A stretch of 64,000 nucleotides of DNA, taken from positions 22,439 through 86,438 of the forward strand of contig JAFRIE010000016.1 of the NCBI GenBank assembly GCA_017432885.1, in the 5' to 3' direction. Below the pieces are notes generated by a model, which was not told the origin of the DNA, did not search any database, and worked only from the letters and a program-made list of their open reading frames with translations. The DNA is from Erysipelotrichaceae bacterium (GTDB lineage: Bacteria; Bacillota_I; Bacilli_A; Erysipelotrichales; Erysipelotrichaceae). Shown here piece after piece: positions 34,741 to 44,569 of the stretch. Positions within the stretch are counted from its first letter, which is position 1. The number at the start of each line of letters is the position of its first letter. The position numbers and the translations under genes were made by a program.

Positions 34741-35537
34741 TGAAAAAGAAACTGAATGTTCAAAGCATTTATCTGATCCTGATCATGGCGTTCTTCTACC
34801 TGCCTATCGTCTATGTCATTTTCTTCTCTTTCAATGAGTCCCGTTCGCTGACGAACTTCACTGGATTCTCATTGCAGTGGTACGAGAAGATGTTCAAGAC
34901 CAGAGCGATGATGGAATCGGTCTACTACTCGACGCTGATTGCCGTGATCGCCACGATCGTATCGACGATCGTCGGCACCATTGTTGCGATCGGTCTAAGC
35001 AAGTCTTCCCGTCTGATCAAACAAATCGTGACCCAGGTCAATAATCTGCCGATGCTCAATCCGGATATCGTTACCGCGATCGGACTGATGCTGCTGTTCT
35101 CGACGTTCAATATTCCGACCGGTTTCGGTACGCTGCTGCTGGCGCATATCATCTTCTGCATACCGTATGTGATCCTGTCGGTTATGCCGAAGCTGAGACA
35201 GCTGGACGAGAACTTAGCGGAGGCGGCACTGGATCTTGGCTGTACGCCGTTTCAGGCTTTGTACAAGGTCATCATTCCGCAGATCAAAGAAGGCATCGTT
35301 TCCGGCGCGCTGGTCGCATTCACGATGTCCTTCGATGATTTCGTCATTTCCTATTTTACGACCGGTCCGGGCATCAACAATATTTCCACTTATGTTTACG
35401 CTACAACCAAGAGGATCAATCCGAGCGTCAATGCGCTTTCGACATTGATTGTTCTGGTGATTACGATTATACTGATTATTACTAATGTAGTTCCTATGAT
35501 CAAAACAAGGAGGATTAAGAATGAAAAAGCTGCTTAG
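34740..35537 (+). CDS. potC: Spermidine/putrescine ABC transporter permease PotC
   Basis: A 265-residue second permease subunit with six membrane segments and the EAA loop EAALDLGCTPFQALYKVIIP (~160-179). It starts inside the potB stop (TAATG) and overlaps potD by 17 nt. Confidence 0.94.
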   Translation: MKKKLNVQSIYLILIMAFFYLPIVYVIFFSFNESRSLTNFTGFSLQWYEKMFKTRAMMESVYYSTLIAVIATIVSTIVGTIVAIGLSKSSRLIKQIVTQVNNLPMLNPDIVTAIGLMLLFSTFNIPTGFGTLLLAHIIFCIPYVILSVMPKLRQLDENLAEAALDLGCTPFQALYKVIIPQIKEGIVSGALVAFTMSFDDFVISYFTTGPGINNISTYVYATTKRINPSVNALSTLIVLVITIILIITNVVPMIKTRRIKNEKAA

Positions 35538-36573
35538 TTTACTGATGGTGCTGCTTCTGCTTGCCGCCTGCGGTTCCAAGGGCGGAGAAGAAAAAGGCGA
35601 GCTTTACGTATTTCTCCCGGGAGAGTACATTTCCGATGACGTGATCAATGATTTTGAAGATGAAACAGGCATCAAGGTCTACATCACGACTTTTGATTCG
35701 AATGAAATGATGTATACGAAACTGTTGGGCGGGACCGTCTACGATATCATTATTCCAAGCGACTACATGATCGAAAGACTGATCTCCGAAGGAATGGTAC
35801 AGAAACTGGACAAGTCCAGACTGAGCAACCTGGATTCCATTTACGATCAGGTTCTGCACATGGATTTCGATCCGAACAACGACTATTCCGTTCCTTACTT
35901 CTGGGGCAACGTCGGCATCTGCTACGACAAGACATTGGTCGATCCGGCCGATGTCGAGAGCCAGGGCTGGAATGTATTAAGAAACACCAAGTACAAAGGC
36001 ATGATCTACATGTACGATTCGATCCGCGACGCCTTCATGATGGCTGAAAAATCTCTTGGCTATTCCATGAATACGGATGACGAGGAAGAACTTCAGAAAG
36101 CCTATGAATGGCTGGTTGACATTGCCGTCAACATGGATCCTGCCTATGTTACGGATGAGGCGATCGACGGTCTGGCCAATGGCGAAAAGGCCATGGGCAT
36201 GATGTATTCCGGCGATGCGGCTCTGATCTATACGGACAACGAGGATATCGCTTTCTGGGCTCCGACCGAAGGCACGAACTATTTCGTCGATGCGATGGTT
36301 ATCCACAAGGATGCCAAGAACGTGGATGCGGCCTACAAGTTCATGGATTACATTACCGGCTATGATGCCGCTTATGAGAACTCCGTCTTTGTCGGCTACA
36401 GTTCCGTCAACAAGGACGTTCTGGCTGACCTGACGGCAGCCGGCGGCGATTTCGAAGGCAACGATGCCTACATTCCGCGCGACAAGAACGCCAACGACGA
36501 AGTGTTCCACAGCAACGAAGCCGTTCTGAAGACGATTTCCGAACTCTGGGTCAACGTCAAGAACACACACTGA
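35521..36573 (+). CDS. potD: Spermidine/putrescine-binding lipoprotein PotD
   Basis: A 350-residue substrate-binding lipoprotein. The signal peptide MKKLLSLLMVLLLLAAC ends at the lipobox Cys17. The mature part is a PotD/PotF-type binding protein, with YVFLPGEYISDDVINDFEDE at the start and family segments such as VPYFWGNVGICYDK. It delivers polyamines to PotABC. The potABCD set is complete and in order. It is coupled to dtd (TGATG). Confidence 0.93.
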   Translation: MKKLLSLLMVLLLLAACGSKGGEEKGELYVFLPGEYISDDVINDFEDETGIKVYITTFDSNEMMYTKLLGGTVYDIIIPSDYMIERLISEGMVQKLDKSRLSNLDSIYDQVLHMDFDPNNDYSVPYFWGNVGICYDKTLVDPADVESQGWNVLRNTKYKGMIYMYDSIRDAFMMAEKSLGYSMNTDDEEELQKAYEWLVDIAVNMDPAYVTDEAIDGLANGEKAMGMMYSGDAALIYTDNEDIAFWAPTEGTNYFVDAMVIHKDAKNVDAAYKFMDYITGYDAAYENSVFVGYSSVNKDVLADLTAAGGDFEGNDAYIPRDKNANDEVFHSNEAVLKTISELWVNVKNTH

Positions 36574-37022
36574 TGCGTCTTGTCATTCAGAAAGTATCAC
36601 AGGCAAGCTGTACCGTTAACAACCATATAACCGGAAAGATCAATACCGGTTATATGGTTTTAGTCGGTTTTGGACTGAGGGACGATGAGTCCGTCGTAGA
36701 GAAGATGGCTGAAAAGATGAGCAAACTCAGGATCTTCGAAGATGAGAACGGCAAGATCAACCGGTCGATCTATGACGTGGAGGGAAAAGTACTGTCCATC
36801 TCGCAGTTCACCCTGTATGCCGATTGCCGGAAAGGGAACCGTCCGAGTTTTACGGATGCCCTGGGCGGTGAAAGAGCCGTACATCTGTACCGGTATTTCA
36901 ATGAATGTCTCAGAAAACTGGATCTGGAAGTGGAAGAAGGCGTCTTTGGCGCAGAAATGAAAATCGAACTGTGCAATGAAGGGCCGGTAACGATCGTTCT
37001 GGATAGCGAGGTATTATGGTAG
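36573..37022 (+). CDS. dtd: D-aminoacyl-tRNA deacylase
   Basis: A 149-residue DTD that removes D-amino acids (and glycine from tRNA-Ala) during translation quality control. Motifs SQFTLYAD (~77-84), KGNRPSFTDA (~88) and the C-terminal CNEGPVTIVLDS match the family. It overlaps potD by 1 nt and the next gene by 7 nt. Confidence 0.95.
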   Translation: MRLVIQKVSQASCTVNNHITGKINTGYMVLVGFGLRDDESVVEKMAEKMSKLRIFEDENGKINRSIYDVEGKVLSISQFTLYADCRKGNRPSFTDALGGERAVHLYRYFNECLRKLDLEVEEGVFGAEMKIELCNEGPVTIVLDSEVLW

Positions 37023-37222
37023 AAGGTTATGCGTTAAACGATATCGTTCAGATGAAGAAGGATCATCCCTGCAGGAAATCGCACTACTGGAAAATCGTCC
37101 GGATGGGCGTCGACATCAAGATCAAGTGCGAGGGATGCGGCGCCATCGTGATGATGGAGAGACCCGAATTTGAACGGAAATGCAAGAAGATCATAGAAAA
37201 GGCGGAGAGGGTCGATGATTAA
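37016..37222 (+). CDS. DUF951 family protein
   Basis: A 68-residue protein of the DUF951 family, conserved across Bacillota with no known function. Recognisable features are LNDIVQMKKDHPC, the central VRMGVDIKIKCEGCGAIVMM and the C-terminal RPEFERKCKKI. The Cys pair CEGC plus Cys22 and His24 could bind a metal (inference). It is overlapped by both neighbours. Confidence 0.88.
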   Translation: MVEGYALNDIVQMKKDHPCRKSHYWKIVRMGVDIKIKCEGCGAIVMMERPEFERKCKKIIEKAERVDD

Positions 37223-37895
37223 GGCGATCCTTTTTGATTTTGACGGTACGCTGTCAAACCGGCAGATGAACGCCTATCTGATGTACAGGGACTTTCTGAA
37301 ATCTTATTTTCCTGATCTGAACGAGATCGAGTTTGAAGCCGTGCTGCAGGATATGCTGACATACGACTGCAACGGCATCATGGATATGCATCTTCGACTG
37401 ATCCCTTTCCGAAACAAGTACAGAGATCTGCTTCCGGATGATCTGGAAGAGAAACTGACGGAATTCAGCCTGAAGAACATGTACCGTTTTACCGTCCTGA
37501 AAGATGAGACCATCGAAGTGCTGGAAAAGCTGAAAGGAAAGTATAAACTCGGCATTCTTTCCAACGGGAACCCCTTCTCCCAGCACCATAAGATCAGCCA
37601 GGTCAAAATCGAGGACTACTTCGATACGATCCTTGTATCGGGAGATCTGGGTATCCATAAACCGGATGTGAAGATCTTCGAATACGCCGCAGAACAGCTC
37701 GGAGTACGCTGCGAGGAATGTCTGATGGTCGGCGATGTCTTTTCCAGCGATATCCTTGGTGCGATCAAGGCAGGCATGCTTCCGGTATGGATTCTGGAAG
37801 ATACCGAGAGACCGGCTCTTGATTACCACGGCTACCGCATCGAGAAACTGGATCAGCTGTTTGAAATACTGGAGAAAGAAGATGAAAAAGCTTAG
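37215..37895 (+). CDS. HAD family hydrolase
   Basis: A 226-residue HAD-superfamily phosphatase with an alpha-helical cap. Motif I is DFDGTLSN (~8-15), motif II is GILSNGNP (~112-119), the lysine of motif III is in GIHKPD, and motif IV is VGDVFSSDI. Substrate unknown. It overlaps DUF951 by 8 nt and surE by 14 nt. Confidence 0.9.
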   Translation: MIKAILFDFDGTLSNRQMNAYLMYRDFLKSYFPDLNEIEFEAVLQDMLTYDCNGIMDMHLRLIPFRNKYRDLLPDDLEEKLTEFSLKNMYRFTVLKDETIEVLEKLKGKYKLGILSNGNPFSQHHKISQVKIEDYFDTILVSGDLGIHKPDVKIFEYAAEQLGVRCEECLMVGDVFSSDILGAIKAGMLPVWILEDTERPALDYHGYRIEKLDQLFEILEKEDEKA

Positions 37896-38649
37896 CATAT
37901 TGATTTCAAACGATGACGGGATCGATTCGGCCGGATTAAAAGCTCTGGTCGATGTTTTTTCGAAAGACGCAGACGTTTATGTCATAGCGCCGGAAGGAGA
38001 AAGAAGCTCCAATTCCCATCATCTGAATTTCAGGGGAAAACTGAGGATCGAAGAAAGAAAGATTCCCGGAACCGTAAAGGCCTATGTTCTCTGGGGAACG
38101 CCGGCGGACTGTATCCATACAGGGCTGTGCTTCCTATTTAAGAACAGGATCGACCTGGTCGTCAGCGGGATCAACAGAGGACTGAACGTCTCTTCGGACA
38201 TCATGTATTCCGGCACGGATGCGGCAGCCAGGGAGGCTTATCTGCAGGGTGTTCCATCCGTTGCAGTCAGTCTGTACAGGAGCGATGATCCCGACTACCG
38301 AACGGCTGCGGAATACGGGAAAAGACTGGCTTATCGGTATTATGAAAGCGGCAGAAGGGATTTCTTCCTGAACATCAACGTTCCGGATCGGAAAGAAGAA
38401 GAAATCAAAGGAATCCTGATCTGTGACAGACAGACAAAGATCCACTACCGGGACGAATACAGTCTAATCGAGGAAGACGGAACGGAATACATCAACATCT
38501 CCAGCAAGGACATGTGGACCGAAGCCGATCCTTCGGATCTCAGGATCGATTACTGTGCCGTCATGGCTGGCTATGTCAGCGTATCTCCTCTAGGAAACCG
38601 GCACATTCTTCCGGAATGTGCAGAAGATTTGAAAGAGATCCTAAAATAG
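37882..38649 (+). CDS. surE: 5'/3'-nucleotidase SurE
   Basis: A 255-residue metal-dependent SurE nucleotidase. Hallmarks are the N-terminal SNDDGIDSAGLKAL, with the metal-binding Asp pair, SGINRGLN and YSGTDAAAREA. It hydrolyses nucleoside monophosphates and polyphosphates. ATG 37882 is preferred over upstream in-frame starts because GGAGAAAG precedes it and homology starts here. It is the last gene of the pot operon. Confidence 0.93.
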   Translation: MKKLSILISNDDGIDSAGLKALVDVFSKDADVYVIAPEGERSSNSHHLNFRGKLRIEERKIPGTVKAYVLWGTPADCIHTGLCFLFKNRIDLVVSGINRGLNVSSDIMYSGTDAAAREAYLQGVPSVAVSLYRSDDPDYRTAAEYGKRLAYRYYESGRRDFFLNINVPDRKEEEIKGILICDRQTKIHYRDEYSLIEEDGTEYINISSKDMWTEADPSDLRIDYCAVMAGYVSVSPLGNRHILPECAEDLKEILK

Positions 38650-38659
38650 CGTTTTTATC

Positions 38660-38688
38660 TTGAAAAACAAGAAGAAATAAGGTAATAT
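38660..38688 (+). promoter_or_regulatory. Promoter of rplJ-rplL
   Basis: TTGAAA (38660-38665) and TAATAT (38683-38688) are exactly 17 bp apart, just after the end of surE. Confidence 0.75.
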
Positions 38689-38694
38689 ATTAAG

Positions 38695-38800
38695 GCATCG
38701 ATATACCATAGACAGTAACGGCGCTATCGCTTAATCATGTTACCGAGGTTAATCTGAAGATGATTTTTAACCTGTGTCTATGGGCACAGGTTTTATTTTA
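38695..38800 (+). promoter_or_regulatory. L10 ribosomal protein leader with terminator-like hairpin
   Basis: The leader before rplJ has the position and shape of the Bacillota L10 leader, which binds the L10-L12 complex for autoregulation. It ends in a 10-bp stem (38769-38778 / 38783-38792, one wobble, TATG loop) followed by TTATTTTA, a plausible attenuator. I assign it from context and partial sequence resemblance, not from a covariance search. Confidence 0.7.
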
Positions 38801-38829
38801 TGTGTATATGGGTGTTAGAAAGAGGAACT

Positions 38830-39378
38830 ATGAATCAAGCTGTATTAAGTAACAAACAGGCTGTTGTCAAGGAGATCGTCGACAAGATCAAGGATTCCGA
38901 TTCGACAGTCGTTTGCGAGTATCGCGGACTTAGTGTTGCTGAAGTGACAGAACTGAGACGTAGCTTAAGAGCGGAAGGCATAGATTTCAAGGTCTACAAG
39001 AACACGATGTTCGAGAGAGCATGTGACGAGAGCGGCTTTGAAGATCTGAAAGACGCCCTGAGCGGACCTAACGCCTTTGCATTCTCGAAAGATGCGACTG
39101 CACCGGCAAGAGTTCTGGCCAAGTTTGCGAAAAAGCACAAAGCTCTGGTACTTAAGAAAGGCATCGTCGAAGGTAAGGTCGTTGATGAAGCTACAGTCAA
39201 AGAACTGTCTGCTCTGCCAAACCGTGACGGTATGCTGTCTATGTTACTGAGCTGTCTGCAGTCACCGTTAAGTTCATTTGCCAGAGCCGTCAAGGCCGTA
39301 GCAGATGCGAAAGGTGAAGCCCCTGCCGCCAAGGCAGAAGAAGCAGCCCCTGCCGTTGAAGCAGAAGCTGCAGCGTAA
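38830..39378 (+). CDS. rplJ: 50S ribosomal protein L10
   Basis: A 182-residue L10, the stalk base that anchors L7/L12 dimers. The N-terminus NQAVLSNKQAVVKEIVDKI, CEYRGLSVAEVTELRR and FKVYKNTMFERA match the family; the tail is Ala/Glu-rich. ATG 38830 follows AGAGGA; an in-frame ATG at 38800 lies within the leader and is rejected. Confidence 0.95.
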   Translation: MNQAVLSNKQAVVKEIVDKIKDSDSTVVCEYRGLSVAEVTELRRSLRAEGIDFKVYKNTMFERACDESGFEDLKDALSGPNAFAFSKDATAPARVLAKFAKKHKALVLKKGIVEGKVVDEATVKELSALPNRDGMLSMLLSCLQSPLSSFARAVKAVADAKGEAPAAKAEEAAPAVEAEAAA

Positions 39379-39410
39379 TGTGAAAAGAAAAGAAGGAGAA
39401 AAAATTAATT

Positions 39411-39782
39411 ATGGCAAAATTATCACATGAAGATATTCTGGCTTATTTGGAAGAAGCCAGCATCCTGGAATTAAATGATTTAGTTAAGGCTATCGAAGAG
39501 AAATTCGGCGTTACTGCTGCTGCTCCGGTTGCTGTTGCTGCTGCACCTGTAGAAGAAGCACCTCAGGGTCCTACTTCCGTATCCGTTATTTTAACGAACT
39601 TCGGTGAAGCTAAGACTGCCGTTATCAAGGTCGTCAAGACGATTACCGGTTTAGGTCTGGTTGAAGCTAAGGGTCTGGTTGACAAGTGCCCAAGCCCAAT
39701 CAAGGAAAACATCTCTCCGGAAGAAGCCGAAGAAATCAAGAAGCAATTAGTTGAAGCAGGAGCTACTGTCGATATCAAATAA
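39411..39782 (+). CDS. rplL: 50S ribosomal protein L7/L12
   Basis: A 123-residue L7/L12 with the N-terminal dimerisation domain, an Ala/Val/Pro hinge (~37-52) and the C-terminal factor-binding domain ([20 protein letters not shown]). A GAAGGAG site precedes it. The gene order rplJ-rplL-methyltransferase-rpoB-rpoC is typical of Bacillota. Confidence 0.96.
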   Translation: MAKLSHEDILAYLEEASILELNDLVKAIEEKFGVTAAAPVAVAAAPVEEAPQGPTSVSVILTNFGEAKTAVIKVVKTITGLGLVEAKGLVDKCPSPIKENISPEEAEEIKKQLVEAGATVDIK

Positions 39783-39785
39783 TTG

Positions 39786-40379
39786 ATGAACCATTATTAT
39801 ACGGATAATAAGGATCTGTCATCCGAAAGGAAAGAGTTTACTTATTATTTCGATAATGAGGTTTTTCGTTTCACTACCGATCACGGCGTTTTTTCGAAAG
39901 ACAACGTCGATTTCGGAAGTTATATCTTACTTAGAACTGTTTATCAAAGGGATCTGGGAAACAGTCTGCTTGACCTCGGTTCAGGTTACGGTCCGATCGG
40001 GATCGTTCTGAAACGTTTTCATCCGCAGCTGCAGGTGGAGATGGTCGATGTCAATTCCAGAGCTGTTGAACTGGCGATCCTGAATAACAGAAACAATCAT
40101 ACAGAAGATATTAAAGTGCATTTATGCGAGGATATTCTACGACTGGATCATAAGTTCGATACGATCGTTTTAAACCCGCCGATCCGGGCAGGAAAAAAGG
40201 TCATCTATGAACTCTATGAAAAAGCCCGAGAGATGCTGAATGAGAAAGGTCATCTCTATATCGTGATCCGCAAGGCTCAGGGGGCGATGTCTTCCATAAA
40301 GAAACTTGAAACAGTATATGAAAACGTCGAGGTTATCGGAAAAGACAAGGGTTACCTGGTCATCGACAGCCGAAGATGA
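39786..40379 (+). CDS. Class I SAM-dependent methyltransferase (RsmC/YbxB-like)
   Basis: A 197-residue methyltransferase with the SAM-binding motif LLDLGSGYGPIG (~61-72) and the base-methyltransferase motif LNPPIRAGK (~134-142), as in RsmC-type 16S rRNA m2G methyltransferases. The single-domain form between rplL and rpoB corresponds to Bacillus YbxB. ATG 39786 begins 3 nt after the rplL stop without a clear ribosome site, so translational coupling is likely. The rRNA target is inferred from family. Confidence 0.88.
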   Translation: MNHYYTDNKDLSSERKEFTYYFDNEVFRFTTDHGVFSKDNVDFGSYILLRTVYQRDLGNSLLDLGSGYGPIGIVLKRFHPQLQVEMVDVNSRAVELAILNNRNNHTEDIKVHLCEDILRLDHKFDTIVLNPPIRAGKKVIYELYEKAREMLNEKGHLYIVIRKAQGAMSSIKKLETVYENVEVIGKDKGYLVIDSRR

Positions 40380-40412
40380 TTTTCTAAGCAATTATTTGAA
40401 AGGACGGCGCTA

Positions 40413-43400
40413 ATGAAAGAAAAATACAAGATTGTAAATTCGGGTAAACATTCTACTCGCCGTGACTACTCGAAGGTTAGCGGTAATCTGGAACTGCCTA
40501 ACTTAGTAGAGGTACAGACCGATTCCTTTAACTGGTTTAAAAAGTATGGAATCAAAGAAGTATTTGATGACATTTACCCGATTCAGAACTACGGCGGAAA
40601 TATCCGCCTGAAGCTGATCGATTATGAATTCGGTGAACCGAAGTATGATGTTGCCGAAACGAAATTCCGTGAAGAGGATTATCGTGCGCCATTAAAAGCC
40701 AACATGGAGTTGGAAATCATTGATGAAGATACCGGTGAGGTGATCACCAGAAGAGAAGAAGTCTTTTTAGGCGACTTCCCGATGATGACCCCGACAGGAA
40801 CATTTATCATCAATGGTGCGGAGCGTGTCATTGTCTCCCAGATCGTCCGGTCTCCGGGTGCCTATTTTGACAGCCAGTCCGACGACAAGACGGGCAGAGA
40901 CACATTCTCCGGCGAACTGATCCCATCCCGCGGAACCTGGCTGGAATTCCTGACGGATGACAAGAAGAACGCCCTGGGCAGACTGATGAACATGTCGGTC
41001 GACAGAAAGCGTAAGATCTTGTCTACGATCTTATTGAAATGTATCGGTTTCTCGCTGAACCTGGAAAAGGGCGAGGACGGTTTTGATATTGACCGTGTCA
41101 AGACGTTCCTGAAGGCAATGGATCTTCCGGTTTACGAAGATCTGATCAATCAGAATGAAGACCGTGAATTCCTGAATATCTATGAAGCGATCTATACGTC
41201 TTTCCTGGGTGCCTATGAAGAAATCACCAATACGCTTCAGGCTGACAAGACCAAGACGATGGATGCGGCTTTGCTGGAAATGCATAAGAACCAGAAACAG
41301 GATGAAGTTCCTACGGTTGAAGGCGCTGCCAACCTGATGAATGCCAAGTTCTTCGATCAGAAGAAATACGATCTGACTCCTGCAGGCAGATACAAGCTGG
41401 GAAAGAAACTGAGTGTGATCGACCGTATCGAGCACCATGTCCTGGCGGAAGACCTGTACAAGGCGGACGGTTCCATCCTTTACAAGAAGGGTACCCTGAT
41501 CGAGAAGGCGGAACGTAAGGTATTAAGAGAATATCTGGTCAAGGGAAGCCATGTCGAGGCGTTCCCGTTCAGGCATATCTTCTCGCATCCGACGATCGTC
41601 GAAGTTCCTACAGAAAACAAGCTGGCCCTGAAGGGCAGGATCCTTGCCAATGACATCGATCTTGCGGACAGGACCTACTTCATGGGAACCGTACTGACGC
41701 TTGCCGATGTGGAAAAGATCGCCAAAGAAATCAAGACGGTAAGAATCTATTCCGGCATCACCGCCAGAGAAGTGAAACTTACTGCGAAAAACTACAATGC
41801 CGTCATGGATTACGGACAGAGACTCTTTGTCTTAGGACGTCTGACCGATGAAAACGGTGAAGATGTCAAGGTTGAAGAGGAACAGGCAATGCCTTACTAT
41901 CTGCCGGATCATGACAGCTACATGCTGATGTCAGACAAAGAAGACGCAATCAGGGAGAGAGTCGCCAACGGCGAAAAGATCTCCGCATGGCTGGTAGGTA
42001 CGGCCTGCCAGGTCGTCAACATCAGACATCCGGAAGATGAAAACAACATCATCCGGCTGATCGGCATCGATCCGCTGAACGACAAGAAGTGCATCACGAT
42101 GTCCGACATGCTGGCATTCTACAACTACATGTTTACCCTGCTGGATTCCGTAGGTACGACCGATGACATCGATATGTTGGGGAACCGTAGGATCAGAACG
42201 GTAGGCGAACTGATTCAGAACCAGTTCCGTATCGGTCTGTCCAGAATGGAAAAGGCAGTCAAGGAAAAGATGTCCATCACGGAAATTGAAAACGCGACGC
42301 CGAAGACGCTGACAAACAACCGTCCGCTGTCCGGTGCGATCCGGGAGTTCTTCTCCTCCTCGCAGCTGTCCCAGTTCATGGATCAGCAGAATCCGCTGGC
42401 GGAACTGACGAACAAGCGTCGTATCTCTGCTCTTGGACCGGGCGGTCTGACCAGAGAAAGAGCCGGCTTTGAAGTCCGTGACGTACACAACTCGCACTAT
42501 GGAAGGATCTGTCCGATCGAGACCCCGGAAGGTCAGAACATCGGTCTGATCTCTTATCTGACGACCTATGCCAAGACCAACGAGTACGGTTTCATCCAGA
42601 CACCGTACCGCAAGGTTGAAAAGGATGGCAAGGTCACGGATGACTACATTTATCTTTCCGCGGATGATGAAAACGACTACATCATTGCCCAGGCGAACGA
42701 AGTCATCGACGGCAGACTGGTGAACGATCAGGTCGTTGCCAGAAAAGCCGGTGAAACGATCCTGGCAAGAAGAGAAGATGTCGAACTGGCGGACGTATCG
42801 CCGAAGCAGATTGTTTCGGTTGCGGCAGCCTGTATCCCGTTCCTGGAGAACGACGACGCCTCCCGTGCCCTGATGGGTGCAAACATGCAGAGACAGGCGG
42901 TTCCTCTGTTAAGACCGCATGCTCCGTATGTCGGCACAGGCATCGAAGCCAAGATCGCCAAAGACTCCGGAACAGGTCTGATCTGTCATGATGAAGGTAC
43001 GGTTACTTTTGTCGATGCGGACAGGATCATCGTCACTTCGAAAGACGGCACGGATCACGAATACAGACTTGCGAAGTTTGAGCGTTCCAATGCCGGAACA
43101 TGTATCAACCACCGTCCGATTGTCACCAACGGCGATCAGGTCAAGGACGGCGATATTATTGCCGACGGTCCTTCGATGGACGACGGCGAACTGGCTTTAG
43201 GTCAGAATGTCACGATCGCTTTCATGACATGGCATGGCTACAACTACGAGGATGCCATCATCATGTCGGAAAGAATGGTGAAAGATGACGTCTATACCTC
43301 TATCCACATCGATGAATATTCGATCGAGAAGAGAAAGACGAAACTTGGTGAAGAAGAGATTACCAGAGATATCCCGAACGTTCAGGAAGGCGCCTGCCGT

Positions 43401-44567
43401 AACCTGGATTCCAGAGGTATCGTCATGGTCGGTGCTGAGGTCAAGGAAGGAGATATCCTTGTCGGTAAGGTAACGCCAAAAGGTCAGTCGGATGCTTCAC
43501 CGGAAGAAAAACTGTTATTGGCGATCTTCGGTGAGAAATCACACGAAGTGAGAGACAATTCTCTGCGCGTTCCGCATGGTGGTGCCGGTATCGTTCAGTC
43601 CATCCGCGTCTTTAAGAGATCGGAAGGCTACGAACTGGGTCCGGGCGTTACGGAAGTCATCAAAGTCTATGTCGTTCAGAAACGTAAGATTTCGGAAGGC
43701 GACAAGATGGCCGGAAGACACGGCAACAAGGGTGTCATTTCCAAGATCCTGCCGGTCGAAGACATGCCGTTCATGCCGGATGGAACACCGGTCGATATCA
43801 TGCTGAATCCATTCGGTGTACCTTCACGTATGAACATCGGACAGGTTCTGGAGATCCACTTAGGTATGGCTGCCAAGGCCTTAAGCGAAAAGACGGGCAA
43901 ACCGGTCAAGTTCGCTACTCCGGTATTCGACGGAATCACCAACGAAGAACTGACAGAGATCATGCAGGAAGCGCAGACTTCCATGGATGGCAAGCTTACG
44001 TTGAGAGACGGCAAGACAGGTGAACCTTACGATGAAAGGATCGCTGTCGGTGTCATGTACATGATCAAGCTGGCACACATGGTTGACGATAAACTGCATG
44101 CACGTGCTACCGGTCCATATTCTCTGGTTACGCAGCAGCCTCTTGGCGGTAAAGCTCAGAACGGCGGCCAGCGATTCGGTGAAATGGAAGTGTGGGCACT
44201 GGAAGCTTACGGTGCTTCGCATACGCTGGAAGAGATCCTGACGGTCAAGTCGGATGATATCAACGGGCGTACGAAGACCTACGATGCGATCATTAAAGGC
44301 AAGAAGATCCCTGAACCGGGTATTCCGGAATCCTTTAATGTCCTGAAGAACGAATTGCAGGCTTTGGCTGTCGATATCAGAATGCTGGATGCGGACGGAA
44401 ACGAAGTCAGTATCTCCAGAAACGATGATGACGACCGCGATGTCGAGAAGGCAAGAGATGCGAAGATCGTCGACGATACGACAGGTCTGAACATCAGAGA
44501 CAGCATCGATGACGAGGAAGTTCCGGAAGCGGTTATGGGATTATACAGCGATGAGGAGGACATGTAG
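40413..44567 (+). CDS. rpoB: RNA polymerase beta subunit
   Basis: A 1384-residue RpoB, about 190 residues longer than B. subtilis. The extra length is an insertion of roughly 150-200 residues before the conserved [21 protein letters not shown] block and a C-terminal tail. The rifampicin-pocket region reads [20 protein letters not shown]. The position of E. coli His526 is Asn (residue 667, codon 42411-42413), and that of Ser522 is Ala (663). The catalytic region ([18 protein letters not shown]) and GAGGT-independent start are normal; AAAGGA lies upstream of the ATG. It lies 2 nt before rpoC. Confidence 0.97.
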   Translation: MKEKYKIVNSGKHSTRRDYSKVSGNLELPNLVEVQTDSFNWFKKYGIKEVFDDIYPIQNYGGNIRLKLIDYEFGEPKYDVAETKFREEDYRAPLKANMELEIIDEDTGEVITRREEVFLGDFPMMTPTGTFIINGAERVIVSQIVRSPGAYFDSQSDDKTGRDTFSGELIPSRGTWLEFLTDDKKNALGRLMNMSVDRKRKILSTILLKCIGFSLNLEKGEDGFDIDRVKTFLKAMDLPVYEDLINQNEDREFLNIYEAIYTSFLGAYEEITNTLQADKTKTMDAALLEMHKNQKQDEVPTVEGAANLMNAKFFDQKKYDLTPAGRYKLGKKLSVIDRIEHHVLAEDLYKADGSILYKKGTLIEKAERKVLREYLVKGSHVEAFPFRHIFSHPTIVEVPTENKLALKGRILANDIDLADRTYFMGTVLTLADVEKIAKEIKTVRIYSGITAREVKLTAKNYNAVMDYGQRLFVLGRLTDENGEDVKVEEEQAMPYYLPDHDSYMLMSDKEDAIRERVANGEKISAWLVGTACQVVNIRHPEDENNIIRLIGIDPLNDKKCITMSDMLAFYNYMFTLLDSVGTTDDIDMLGNRRIRTVGELIQNQFRIGLSRMEKAVKEKMSITEIENATPKTLTNNRPLSGAIREFFSSSQLSQFMDQQNPLAELTNKRRISALGPGGLTRERAGFEVRDVHNSHYGRICPIETPEGQNIGLISYLTTYAKTNEYGFIQTPYRKVEKDGKVTDDYIYLSADDENDYIIAQANEVIDGRLVNDQVVARKAGETILARREDVELADVSPKQIVSVAAACIPFLENDDASRALMGANMQRQAVPLLRPHAPYVGTGIEAKIAKDSGTGLICHDEGTVTFVDADRIIVTSKDGTDHEYRLAKFERSNAGTCINHRPIVTNGDQVKDGDIIADGPSMDDGELALGQNVTIAFMTWHGYNYEDAIIMSERMVKDDVYTSIHIDEYSIEKRKTKLGEEEITRDIPNVQEGACRNLDSRGIVMVGAEVKEGDILVGKVTPKGQSDASPEEKLLLAIFGEKSHEVRDNSLRVPHGGAGIVQSIRVFKRSEGYELGPGVTEVIKVYVVQKRKISEGDKMAGRHGNKGVISKILPVEDMPFMPDGTPVDIMLNPFGVPSRMNIGQVLEIHLGMAAKALSEKTGKPVKFATPVFDGITNEELTEIMQEAQTSMDGKLTLRDGKTGEPYDERIAVGVMYMIKLAHMVDDKLHARATGPYSLVTQQPLGGKAQNGGQRFGEMEVWALEAYGASHTLEEILTVKSDDINGRTKTYDAIIKGKKIPEPGIPESFNVLKNELQALAVDIRMLDADGNEVSISRNDDDDRDVEKARDAKIVDDTTGLNIRDSIDDEEVPEAVMGLYSDEEDM

Positions 44568-44569
44568 AC

